The notes beneath the pieces were generated by a model. It did no database searches, had not been told where the DNA came from, and saw only the letters and a program-made list of their open reading frames with translations. DNA of 64,000 nt from Paenibacillus amylolyticus. GTDB lineage: Bacteria > Bacillota > Bacilli > Paenibacillales > Paenibacillaceae. Position 1 is the first letter of the stretch. Every line of letters begins with the position of its first letter. The position numbers were made by a program, and so were the translations under genes. The DNA lies in assembly GCF_029689945.1 (NCBI RefSeq), contig NZ_CP121451.1:2728001-2792000 (forward strand). Direction: 5' to 3'. Shown piece by piece: positions 18,015 through 26,536 of this stretch.

Positions 18015-18110
18015 ATGATGCTTGGTTATGATCTGAATCAAACAGGACGCACGGTAGACACAACTTCATATCAGGCTCATCGTCTTATTGGCCTCATACG
18101 GTCGACATAG
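18015..18110 (+). CDS. Small peptide frame (31 residues) with strong ribosome binding site
   Basis: The frame starts MMLGYDLNQTGRT and ends LIGLIRST. GAAGGGAGGC at 17997-18005 lies nine bases before the ATG, and a good promoter is ~40 bases upstream. It has no hydrophobic core and no family I recognise. Downstream within the same unit are two inverted repeats (GCATATCG...CGATATGC at 18118-18150; ACAGCATA-TT-TATGCTGT at 18188-18205) and a terminator at 18235-18272. It could be a real micropeptide, a leader peptide for the RtcB unit, or a non-coding RNA that happens to carry a frame. Confidence 0.4.
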   Translation: MMLGYDLNQTGRTVDTTSYQAHRLIGLIRST

Positions 18111-18234
18111 GAGATAGGCATATCGTTTAGCAGTTATATAATCGATATGCGTTCTTCGCTTATATTATAGCGATGGATGACAGACACACAGCATATTTAT
18201 GCTGTTCTGTTCTCCATTATTGTCATTCAGTAGA

Positions 18235-18272
18235 AGTCATGGGCGAATAGCCTATGGCTTTTTTTATTTTTT
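18235..18272 (+). terminator. Terminator-like hairpin before the RtcB gene
   Basis: AGTCATGGGC pairs with GCCTATGGCT (with G-T pairs) around GAATA, followed by TTTTTTTATTTTTTA. It would end the small unit starting at 17951 or attenuate transcription into the RtcB gene. Confidence 0.6.
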
Positions 18273-18327
18273 ATATTACAGATGAATCAGCAAACCGAAT
18301 TTGCTGAACGTACAGGAAGGAACCAAC

Positions 18328-19796
18328 ATGTTTATGAATACAGAATTTAATTTATTTGCCAACCCCAATGAAATCACAGGGGCCTACCGGCATGAAGTGA
18401 AATTGCCTTCAGGGGACCTGACCGTATATGCTGCGCAACAACTTTTTTCCTCGCTCGATTACAAGGTATTCGAAATGGCGAACAATAATCTGCAGATTCC
18501 GGGAATCTCTTATATGAGTTACACGCCTGACGTGCATGTCGGTGTAGGTACCTGTATTGGAACAACAGCCGTGTGGGATGCGCAGAACGGATACGTATCT
18601 CCCTCCATCGTGGGCAGTGACATCGGCTGCGGCATGCGAGTGCATATGACAAACTTGCACAAGGACGAACTGAAGGACATCAAGCTTCGCCGCAAACTCG
18701 TGAAGGCTATTGAGAAAGTATTGCCGATGGAGGCGAACCAGCGAGGTCATTACTCGGATATCAGACTGGAGCATATCGTTCGTAAAGGGCTGCATGGTTT
18801 ACCCAAAAAGTATATTCCGGACAGCTATACCCCGAAAAAATCAACCTCGATTACGCATGTGGAAAGCAGCAAGTTCAGTTACGATGAGGATGTGTTAAAC
18901 CACGTTCCTGATATGACATGGCATCGTTCGCATCGGCAGCTGGGAACACTGGGTGGCGGGAATCATTTTGCCGAGATCCAGGCGATTGAGATTGCTGAAG
19001 AGAATCGTGAAATTGCCGAAGCTTGGGGATTGTATGATGGACAGATCGTGGTCATGATTCATTCCGGCTCTCGTGCGTGGGGTGGTTATGTAAGTCAGAC
19101 GAGTTCGTCAGCAATCGCCAAAGTCATGCAACGGCTTAACCTGGGAACATCCGATCCGAGACTGGTATTTGCTCCATTGGAGCACGCGGAAGGTCGTCAT
19201 TATGTGAACATGATGTATTCTGCATTGAATTATGCGGTTGTCAATCGACACCTGATTGCGTATGCTATTCGCGAAGCATTCCGGGATGTATTTGGCTCCA
19301 AATGTGAATTCCGTACGTTGTACGATCTGATGCACAACTATGCCTGGGAGGAGTCTCACGCAGACCAAGGTTCCGTTTTTGTACATCGTAAAGGAGCGAC
19401 ACGTGCGTTGCCGGCAGGGCATCCGGACAATCCCAAGCCGTATCTGGCAACAGGCCATCCGGCACTTATTCCGGGTCCATGGGGACTGCTTCATACATTA
19501 TGGTAGGTCAGCCGCAGGGTGCTGATAATTATTATTCAATATGTCATGGTGCGGGCCGCATCCGTTCACGGACGGCAACGAAACGATTGGTTTCCGTAGA
19601 AGATTTTGCTTCTGCACTGGGTGTCGGTACAGCAGATGAGATCGTGGTTAACCAACGCTCACTTGAATCCATTATTGATGAATCACCTCAAGCTTATAAA
19701 AATGTAGATGAAATTATAGACAGTGTTACCGGCGCAGGCCTGGCTCAAGTTGTAGCCAAATGCAAACCGCTTGCAGCGGTGAAGGGAGCGAAATAA
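18328..19796 (+). CDS. rtcB: RtcB-family RNA ligase, frameshifted
   Basis: RtcB joins RNA 2',3'-cyclic phosphate or 3'-phosphate ends to 5'-OH ends using GTP and Mn2+, in tRNA splicing or RNA repair. The corrected protein is 489 residues. Metal and nucleotide residues are visible: SDIGCGMR, LGGGNHFAEIQ, MIHSGSRAWG, and the guanylylated histidine in CHGAGRIRSR. The frame breaks near 19476 because one T is missing (GGGTCCATGG for GGGTTCCATGG), which restores IPGSMGTASYIMVGQPQGA. ATG 18328 follows AGGAAGGA by six bases. Its stop overlaps the start of the AAA ATPase gene by one base (TAATG), so the two are translationally coupled. Confidence 0.88.
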
Positions 19797-21100
19797 TGAC
19801 AGTAAACACAAAACAAACCGATCCAACCCAGGCGATCTATACCTATGATGAACAACATGATACTCGAATTCGAGTGGAAGGGTACGCCATCTATTCAAGG
19901 CTGATCCGTGGAATCAGTGAGGCACTCCATCAGCGCTACGGCATTGAATATAAGCTATATGCCAGTTCTGACCCGAACAATGAATACTGGGAGTTACTCC
20001 GGGAAGACTTGCAGAATGGCAGTGCTGAAGTGGAGTTGGTAGCCCGCATATTCGAAGATCTGGAGCTTCAGACGTTGCATTACAACGATGATGGCGATGT
20101 GCCCACGTACGGTGTGCATTACTCCATTCGTAACAACGTATTTGCCTATCCGAAATGGGGCGTAGCTCTTGTCCGTGTTCCATTTTTCCGAGAGAACGGA
20201 ATCTACAGTGAAGACTTTGTTTTTGCTGTCGGTGATGAGGAGATGAAGCAATTTCTGGGCAGTGTCCGGGAACGGGAACGTCAGCAAAATATGAAAAAAG
20301 TGACGGTATACACTGATGCCCGTAATGGCAGCGACCGTCATGTCGAATCCATTACTCGTTCCGTGGGAAGAGATGATGTTGTGCTCTCGGAAGAGATCAA
20401 ACAGGATATTTTCCGCTCGCTGGATCAGTTCTTCGAAGCGGATCGTTCCTTCTACAGAGATTATGATATCCCGTACAAACGGGGAATTCTATTATATGGA
20501 CACCCCGGAAACGGCAAGACCACGTTGGTGAAATCCATTGCGGGAAGTATCCGGGACCGGCTGCGTATTGGCAGATAACGGAGTATACCAACAGTGAATC
20601 GGTGCGTGAAGTATTTGAGGCTGCCAAACGGCTCGCACCGATGGTACTGATCATTGAGGACATCGATTCGATGCCGGATGAAGTGCGTTCCTTTTTCCTG
20701 AATACATTGGATGGAGCGACGTCGAAAGAAGGCATTTTCCTGATCGGGACTACGAATTATCCGGAGAAAATAGATCCTGGCCTCATGAACCGTGCTGGAC
20801 GGTTTGACCGGGCATACGAAATTCCGTTGCCAGATGAGGCGCTGCGCTTGCAATATTTGCGTCAACGTGGCTTCACCGTATTCGCAGGTGAAGAGGGAAC
20901 GATAGAAGCAGCTCGTCTGACCGATACGTTTTCTCTTGCGCAGCTGAGGTGAGTTGTATGTGAGCGCTGCGCTAGAATGGCATCAGAATGGACAGACCGA
21001 TATTGTGAAAGTCATTCAGTCCATGCGTGGTGAGCTGGACAAGAGCCATAAACATACTTGGCTGGCACAGCCAGGGAAGGGTCGTGCAGGCTTTTATTGA
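19796..21100 (+). CDS. AAA-family ATPase (YjoB-like), two frameshifts
   Basis: 434 residues after correction. The ~220-residue N-terminal region resembles no enzyme I know. The AAA module has Walker [10 protein letters not shown], Walker [13 protein letters not shown] and the second region of homology [22 protein letters not shown] with its arginine fingers. The overall form recalls B. subtilis YjoB, a chaperone-like single-ring AAA protein. One C is missing near 20551 (restoring [16 protein letters not shown]) and one G is extra near 20948 (restoring [16 protein letters not shown]); the product then ends GRAGFY at 21100. Coupling to the RtcB gene suggests it remodels the ligase or an RNA-protein substrate, which is inference. 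Confidence 0.8.
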
Positions 21101-21338
21101 TCAGACTTAACCCATCCATCTTATACTATGACGAAATTTTATAAATAATCCTACCTCAATTGGTGATACTAACCTTGTCTGTTCTAACATACAATGACTT
21201 TCGGGAGGTACATAAAGCAGCCATGAGCTGGTGAGATGCCGGAAAGTAACGTGATCTGTTTCGTAGTGGGCCAAGGCCTATTTTGCAGAGAAGAATGCAT
21301 AGGACAAACGGTAATATGCAAAAATTTTTATGCCAATT
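21101..21338. other. Gene-free stretch between the AAA ATPase and GlsB genes
   Basis: About 300 bases lie between the AAA ATPase stop and the glsB start. Apart from the SigB-like promoter at its end, I see no frame with a ribosome binding site, no clear terminator and no RNA family that I recognise. Confidence 0.5.
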
Positions 21339-21363
21339 GTTTAAATGCTTCTGTAGCGGTTAA
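21339..21363 (+). promoter_or_regulatory. SigB-like promoter of the GlsB-type gene
   Basis: An exact GTTTAA, 13 bases, then GGTTAA (4 of 6 to GGGTAT). It lies 45 bases before the start of a general-stress membrane protein whose B. subtilis relatives are SigB dependent. Confidence 0.4.
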
Positions 21364-21407
21364 TAGTAGACAGACAACAACAAAAACTTTAATTAGAGGT
21401 GAATGAT

Positions 21408-21665
21408 ATGGGTTGGTTATGGTCATTAATTATCGGTGGTATCATTGGATGGTTGGCAGGTTTGATCGTTGGTCGTGACATCCCGGGTGGTGTTATTGGT
21501 AACATCATTGCCGGTTTCATTGGTGGATGGTTAGGTGGAGTAATCTTGGGTGATATGGGTCCTGAGATGGGCGGATTCCACATTGTACCTGCGTTGATTG
21601 GTGCGATTGTACTTGTAGCGATCGTAAGCTTGATCTTCCGTTCGATGGGTCGTAGTCGCGGGTAA
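21408..21665 (+). CDS. GlsB/YeaQ/YmgE family stress-response membrane protein
   Basis: 85-residue glycine-rich membrane protein of the transglycosylase-associated family. Three segments are visible: LWSLIIGGIIGWLAGLIVG, GVIGNIIAGFIGGWLGGVI and IVPALIGAIVLVAIVSLIF, ending in a basic RSMGRSRG tail. The GGIIGWLAGLIVG and GNIIAGFIGGWLG repeats are diagnostic. Relatives are induced by general stress; the molecular function is unknown. AGAGGTGAATGAT precedes ATG 21408. It forms a single-gene unit with its own terminator. Confidence 0.88.
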   Translation: MGWLWSLIIGGIIGWLAGLIVGRDIPGGVIGNIIAGFIGGWLGGVILGDMGPEMGGFHIVPALIGAIVLVAIVSLIFRSMGRSRG

Positions 21666-21719
21666 CCAGTTTCAGGATAAATTCTTGAACAAGTTGTCAT
21701 TCAAAATGAATTACCAATG

Positions 21720-21768
21720 AAGAGGTTGATTGAGAGCCATAACGATGGCTTTCAATCAACCTCTTGTT
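21720..21768 (+). terminator. Long Rho-independent terminator, possibly bidirectional
   Basis: AAGAGGTTGATTGAGAGCCAT and ATGGCTTTCAATCAACCTCTT form a 21-bp stem with one mismatch around AACG. The tail is TGTTGTTTT. Confidence 0.85.
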
Positions 21769-21843
21769 GTTTTAGAATATAAGAAGATATGTGTATCAGC
21801 TATCTATATTCATACGTAGTTTAGATAAGAGGGGATGAACGGA

Positions 21844-22359
21844 ATGGAAAAAGCTACATTCGCCGGCGGATGTTTCTGGTGTATGGTTACACCGTTTGAA
21901 GAACAACCGGGCATTCATGGCATTATATCGGGTTATACTGGCGGTCACGTCGAGCATCCAACATATGAGGAAGTCAAAACCGGAGAGACCGGTCATGTGG
22001 AAGTGGTTGAGATTACATTTGATCCGGATGTATTCCCTTACGAACGATTGCTGGAGCTGTACTGGCCTCAGATTGATCCGACGGACGACGGAGGTCAATT
22101 CCAGGATCGGGGGACGCAGTACCGTACGGCGATCTTTGTGCATAATAAACGTCAGCGTGAGCTTGCTGAACAGTCCAAGCAGGAGTTGGCAGCCAGCGGA
22201 CGATTCAGTCAACCGATTGTTACGGAAATTCGGGATGCAGCTGTATTCTATCCGGCTGAAGACTATCACCAGGATTACCATAAGAAGAACGAGAAACATT
22301 ATAAGGAAGACCGTGCGTTATCCGGACGGGACGAATTTATAGACGAGAATTGGAAATAG
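21844..22359 (+). CDS. msrA: Peptide-methionine (S)-S-oxide reductase
   Basis: 171-residue MsrA reducing methionine-S-sulfoxide in oxidised proteins. The catalytic GCFWCM is at the N-terminus, followed by SGYTGG, the tyrosine/glutamate-rich core (HPTYEEV, TGHVEVVEITFDP), DDGGQFQDRGTQYRTAI and the C-terminal AEDYHQDYH. The resolving cysteines of the longer type are absent. AGAGGGG lies 11 bases before ATG 21844; ATG 21835 is in frame but too near to that site. It is flanked by terminators on both sides. Confidence 0.95.
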   Translation: MEKATFAGGCFWCMVTPFEEQPGIHGIISGYTGGHVEHPTYEEVKTGETGHVEVVEITFDPDVFPYERLLELYWPQIDPTDDGGQFQDRGTQYRTAIFVHNKRQRELAEQSKQELAASGRFSQPIVTEIRDAAVFYPAEDYHQDYHKKNEKHYKEDRALSGRDEFIDENWK

Positions 22360-22384
22360 GATCATTCAATCCTGTCCATATCAT

Positions 22385-22424
22385 AAGCCGGGAGAGCTCC
22401 TTATGGAACTCTCCCGGCTTATTA
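22385..22424. terminator. Bidirectional terminator between msrA and the convergent gene
   Basis: AAGCCGGGAGAG and CTCTCCCGGCTT form a perfect 12-bp stem, flanked by T on one side and A on the other, lying between two convergent genes. Confidence 0.85.
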
Positions 22425-22487
22425 TTGAATAGAGCTTTTCGTTTGGGTTATAGGCGTACGATAAGTAGCCAGTATGACACTCTTTTG

Positions 22488-23759
22488 TTATTTTGCAGAA
22501 TTGGACTTCAGTACATACTTGGCCAATGTCTCATCGTTCAGGGAATAGATGACATCATCCACATAGGTAGAGACACCTTCTAATGTAGGGACTGTGGCAC
22601 TAGTTGTGTAGATATGCACGTTTTCCAGCGTCTGCGGATCAAGAATATATCCTGTTTTGGCAAAATCCAGCTGGTACTGACCATCCTGTGTCTGGTCAAC
22701 ATGCATCAATGCAGGCTGTGCGTCCTTGAACGTACGCTCAGTCACTTTGCCTTTCATCGTGTACAGTTCCAGCTTCTGCCCTGTAAGGACTGTATAGCCG
22801 TTGCCAGCCGTCTGGATATAGGCATCACCGGCAATGGCACGTCCCCAAGCAAGCTTGCCGTCGGTGCCAAAGCCCATCAGTCGGTTACCCGTATTCTCGA
22901 AGTTGGCACGCATGAGGATTGAACCATCGTCCAGAATGGCCAGTGATTCACCGCCGCCATCTCCCAGTGTATTGGCATTGGCAGGGAATTGGTAGAAGGA
23001 CAGACGATTCAACGTACGATCATAGATCTCCACTTTGGGATTCGCAGCTTGCTGCCAGAAGTTGCCTACCTTGGTTTGTTTGCTGGCATCCACTATAATT
23101 CGACCATGATCAGCCTTGAGCACGTTGCCGTTAATGGTCTTTTCGGTAATCAACTTGCCCTTTTTGTCATATAACGAGATGGCTGAGCGAACGGAACCGT
23201 TCGATTGCACGCCCTGACTTGAAGCAACCATCAGCGTATCGTTATCCAATAAGGATATGCTTGCAGGTGAATTCACCGTTTTGATCCAGTTGGTCTTGCC
23301 GGATGTATTGAATGAGTACAATTTTTTGGTTTTGTCCGAATATTCCATATACACATACGCTGTACCGTTGCTGGCATATACCGAATCGGAGTAGGTGGTA
23401 TAAGGACCGCTTTTCTCATGGAATATCGTATTCCACTTCAATTGTCCAGTTGTAGCATCGAATGCCTGGAGAGAGTCCAGCTGCCAGTCCAGTGTTGTTT
23501 TGCTGCTTGTTTTCGTTACAGGCTGGGAGGCATGTACATAGACAAGATTTTTGGATGGCACGGCATGGATTGCCTTGATCAGGACATCTTTCTCTGTATT
23601 AGCCTCAGTGAGCATCAGGGAAGATGACGTCCACGCCGGTTTGGGCATGGATTCGGGTGAAGCGGCAGCGTAACTCGTTGTATTCATGGTGAAGAGGAGC
23701 ATGCCGCCAAGAACGAGGGCAGCCCATGTTTTGGACTTGTGTTTGGTCAATGTGTGCAA
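22488..23759 (-). CDS. Secreted PQQ/WD40-like repeat protein
   Basis: 423 residues from TTG 23759, which has AAAGGTGG eight bases before it. The longer frame to 23825 lacks a ribosome binding site. The product starts HTLTKHKSKTW, then has a hydrophobic signal segment ALVLGGMLLFTM and a cleavage site near SYAAAS. The rest is a series of beta-propeller blades with patterns like YVHASQPVTK, LQAFDATTGQLKWNTIF and GTAYVYMEYSDKTKKLYSFN, typical of PQQ-like (outer-surface BamB-type) propellers. No enzyme residues are visible. It is probably an extracytoplasmic binding or scaffolding protein of unknown partner. Confidence 0.75.
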   Translation of the reverse strand: MHTLTKHKSKTWAALVLGGMLLFTMNTTSYAAASPESMPKPAWTSSSLMLTEANTEKDVLIKAIHAVPSKNLVYVHASQPVTKTSSKTTLDWQLDSLQAFDATTGQLKWNTIFHEKSGPYTTYSDSVYASNGTAYVYMEYSDKTKKLYSFNTSGKTNWIKTVNSPASISLLDNDTLMVASSQGVQSNGSVRSAISLYDKKGKLITEKTINGNVLKADHGRIIVDASKQTKVGNFWQQAANPKVEIYDRTLNRLSFYQFPANANTLGDGGGESLAILDDGSILMRANFENTGNRLMGFGTDGKLAWGRAIAGDAYIQTAGNGYTVLTGQKLELYTMKGKVTERTFKDAQPALMHVDQTQDGQYQLDFAKTGYILDPQTLENVHIYTTSATVPTLEGVSTYVDDVIYSLNDETLAKYVLKSNSAK

Positions 23760-24020
23760 GTGATAAACCACCTTTCTTCTTCGGTTCAAAGGGAACCGAT
23801 TGTTGAATTTTACCATTGATGTCATATTGAATTCAACCGAACGCGCTGTAACCTTTTATCATTGGTTTGTTGATATATCCATGTTTGATGAAGTGTGAGG
23901 GTTACAGGGAATTCATCTTCTTTCGATGAAGGTGGAAGTCTGATATATTTAGTGCGGTGATAAGCCATATCTGCGTAAAACTACGGAGAGAACATAGGGA
24001 ATAGAACAAGGAGAAAAGCT

Positions 24021-24617
24021 ATGAACTGGAGTGAACATGTGACCCTATGGGTCATAGGAATTATTGTCATATTACTACTGCTGGCCTGGATTATTCGCCG
24101 TGTTATCGGGCGCGGGCAGCGAATACGAAGTGAAGCCAATCCTCGGAAGATTACGATCAAGGACATCGATAAAATGGAGGATGGTTCGGAGTTTGAATTA
24201 TATCTCTATCATTTATTCGAAGAGCTCGGGTACAATGAGGTTCATAAAACGACGAGCAGCCGGGATTTCGGGGCCGATCTGGTGTTTGTTGATAGACTTG
24301 GCAGACGAAGTGTTGTGCAAGCGAAGCGATATGGCGCAAACCATCCCGTAGGATTAAGTGCGGTGCAGGAAATATATACGTCCATGCGTTATTATGAAGC
24401 CGACCGGTCGATTGTATTAACGTCCGCCCGATACACTGAAGCTTGCCGGACGCTTGCAGCAGTCAATGGAGTGAAATTGCTGGACCGGGAAGACCTGATG
24501 GAATTAATTCTGTTATTCAAAGCCAGAAGAGTAGAAGAAGCACTGGAATTGATCGAAGAAGATGATCATGAACCCATTGAGACGTGGCAGTCCCGGCGAA
24601 AACGGCAATCCCGCTAA
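24021..24617 (+). CDS. Membrane-anchored Mrr-type restriction endonuclease-like protein
   Basis: 198 residues. An N-terminal membrane helix (LWVIGIIVILLLLAWII) is followed by a basic linker and an Mrr_cat (PD-(D/E)xK) nuclease domain. The domain shows FELYLYHLFEELGY, the motif DFGADLV, the catalytic VVQAKRY (QxK), and AVQEIY. Mrr-type domains cut modified or foreign DNA. Membrane-tethered forms are common in Firmicutes but their role is not settled. The start ATG follows AAGGAGAAAAG. No methyltransferase or other restriction gene lies next to it. Confidence 0.82.
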   Translation: MNWSEHVTLWVIGIIVILLLLAWIIRRVIGRGQRIRSEANPRKITIKDIDKMEDGSEFELYLYHLFEELGYNEVHKTTSSRDFGADLVFVDRLGRRSVVQAKRYGANHPVGLSAVQEIYTSMRYYEADRSIVLTSARYTEACRTLAAVNGVKLLDREDLMELILLFKARRVEEALELIEEDDHEPIETWQSRRKRQSR

Positions 24618-24741
24618 AAAATGAACGGGAAGCCTCACTGTTATAAATGTGTACGTCTCATTCCAATAGAAAGCACCTTCACTTGCGTAGCTGCACATGA
24701 TATATTGAGTGTATATCAACCAAAGGAGTGTGTAATCCATT

Positions 24742-24969
24742 ATGGCACGTACACAAACACAAAAAGCATTACGCAAAGCAGAGCGGTCAGGTCAATGGTG
24801 CTCAGAACAGAGCCGAAGAGTGAACGGAGATTATGGTGCGTTATCCCAGCATGTACGGATCATGCCTACGAAGCAGGAAAAATTGCAAAAGGTCAAACAC
24901 AAGAAGCAGATCATCCAGGATGGTGGTGCTTCTTTTTATTTTGTTTGTGAGGTACGGATTAATGAATAA
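24742..24969 (+). CDS. Small basic conserved hypothetical protein
   Basis: 75 residues beginning MARTQTQKALRKAERSGQW, with a central RVNGDYGALSQHVR and a conserved-looking PTKQEKLQKVKHKKQ. The pattern (Arg/Lys-rich start, PTKxEK, KHKK) is that of small Bacillales proteins of unknown function. CAAAGGAGTGTG precedes the ATG. No membrane segment. It lies alone between the Mrr and YcaQ-like genes. Confidence 0.65.
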   Translation: MARTQTQKALRKAERSGQWCSEQSRRVNGDYGALSQHVRIMPTKQEKLQKVKHKKQIIQDGGASFYFVCEVRINE

Positions 24970-25085
24970 GTAAGACGATAGAATGCTTTCTTTGGTTGGA
25001 AAGTAATCATGTGGACTGTTAAAATTATGCTAATGAATTGAATTATCAATCCTTGTAAATTTAATGAAGGGAAGAACCTATACAT

Positions 25086-26390
25086 ATGACAACTGCGCTG
25101 CATCTGAATAAAAAAATCGTTCGGCGTTTTTTGCTGCATACGCAAGCTTTACTGGGACGTTGGCCCGCAGTTTCCTTACCTTCGGGACCCGATCAAGTTC
25201 TGAGTTTGATTCGCTCCCTCGGCTGCGTGCAGATCGATCCTGTGGCTGCTGTAACCGGAAACCAGCATTTGGTGCTGGGTGCTCGTGACCCGGGTTATAC
25301 GGCTGACAGCCTTAATGCGCTGCTCAGTGAACACAAGGTGTTTGAATATTTTGCCAATGCTGCTTGTGTCATACCGATCGAGGATTATGCACTCTTTGAA
25401 CCTGTGCGTGCCCGGTTAAGGGAGCGTCTGGCTCCGTCCCTGCAAGGTCTGGAGAAAACAGTACAGCATGTGTTACAGCGTTTGAAGGAAGAAGGACCTT
25501 TACCATCAAGAGCCTTCCGTGCTGTTGAGCGGGTAAGTGGTTACTGGGACAGTGCAGATGTGCCGAAGACGAAGGATACCACACTTGCACTGAATCTACT
25601 TTTAGACTCTGCTGTGATTCGTGTGGTGGCGAGGCAGGGGAACGAACGTTATTTTCATATTACCGAAGACATATTGCAGCAACAAGGACTTCCATTGGAA
25701 GAAGATACTGATATGTTGGTCCAGAGACAGGCTCTCATGGATAAATACATTCATGCGTATCGCGTCGTGGATGCCCGGGATCCCCGTCTGGGTTGGCTAA
25801 AATCTACAGCTGCTGAACGACGCGCCGATATTGCAGCCCGTGTGTCAGATGGACGAATGATTCCGCTTAAGGTGGAGGACGTGGCAAACCCTTATTATAT
25901 ACGTGCTGAAGATGAGGATATGCTAATGCAAATGGAGAGGGAAGAGCCACACTATGATCCATCTGGCCCGGTCCGTTTCCTGCCGCCACTGGACAACCTG
26001 TTATGGAGAAGAGAACGGATTGTCGATTTATTCGATTTTCATTATAAATGGGAGATTTATACGCCAGAGGTGAAAAGAACCTACGGTTATTATGCCATGC
26101 CGATTCTTCATGGTGATCGGTTGATCGGACGCATGGACCCGCGACTTGATCGCAAAACGGGAGTCCTTACAGTTCGCTTGTTGTCCATGGAAGAAACGGC
26201 TCCACCTGTGGCGGAATGGATGAACGATTTTCGGGAGGGGCTGCAATTCTTTGCAACCATGCATGGGGCGCGTTCCATCTCTATTGAGAAGACGGTACCG
26301 AAAGAGCTGAAAAGCAGCTTAAATCGATATGAGCAGGGGATATACGAAAAATGTATTGAGACGGAAATTGGAATGGATAAGAGGATCTAG
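25086..26390 (+). CDS. YcaQ/AlkZ-family winged-helix DNA glycosylase-like protein
   Basis: 434-residue HTH_42 family protein. YcaQ/AlkZ enzymes unhook interstrand DNA cross-links with a catalytic QxD motif, here CVQIDPVAAV at ~53-62. Tandem winged helices follow (RFLLHTQALLG, FEYFANAACVIPIEDY, LPSRAFRAVE), and a C-terminal beta-rich domain with FLPPLDNLLWRRERI and HGDRLIGRMDPRLDRK, both typical. The ATG at 25086 follows GAAGGGAAG. It adds to the DNA repair genes of the window (AlkD-like, Ogt, HIRAN). A terminator follows at 26431. Confidence 0.82.
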   Translation: MTTALHLNKKIVRRFLLHTQALLGRWPAVSLPSGPDQVLSLIRSLGCVQIDPVAAVTGNQHLVLGARDPGYTADSLNALLSEHKVFEYFANAACVIPIEDYALFEPVRARLRERLAPSLQGLEKTVQHVLQRLKEEGPLPSRAFRAVERVSGYWDSADVPKTKDTTLALNLLLDSAVIRVVARQGNERYFHITEDILQQQGLPLEEDTDMLVQRQALMDKYIHAYRVVDARDPRLGWLKSTAAERRADIAARVSDGRMIPLKVEDVANPYYIRAEDEDMLMQMEREEPHYDPSGPVRFLPPLDNLLWRRERIVDLFDFHYKWEIYTPEVKRTYGYYAMPILHGDRLIGRMDPRLDRKTGVLTVRLLSMEETAPPVAEWMNDFREGLQFFATMHGARSISIEKTVPKELKSSLNRYEQGIYEKCIETEIGMDKRI

Positions 26391-26430
26391 GATGAAAGGA
26401 TTCAGAACAGACCCAAAAAAGGACAGAAAA

Positions 26431-26456
26431 AGGGGGAACCTTATGGTCCCCCTCTT
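26431..26456. terminator. Terminator between convergent YcaQ-like and fabV genes
   Basis: AGGGGGAACC / GGTCCCCCT with one bulged A around TTAT. It is preceded by an A-run for the minus strand and followed by a weak CTTC tail. Confidence 0.65.
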
Positions 26457-26536
26457 CATTGATTCTAGATCAGATGTTTAGCATTGCATCAGTAGCGCTA
26501 AGGAAAACCTAAGCCCACGTCCTTGCAAAAACTTCT

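Noticed and set aside
24621..24950. 109-codon plus-strand frame around 24.8 kb
   Set aside because: It overlaps the small basic protein frame that has a good ribosome binding site; its own sequence is featureless.
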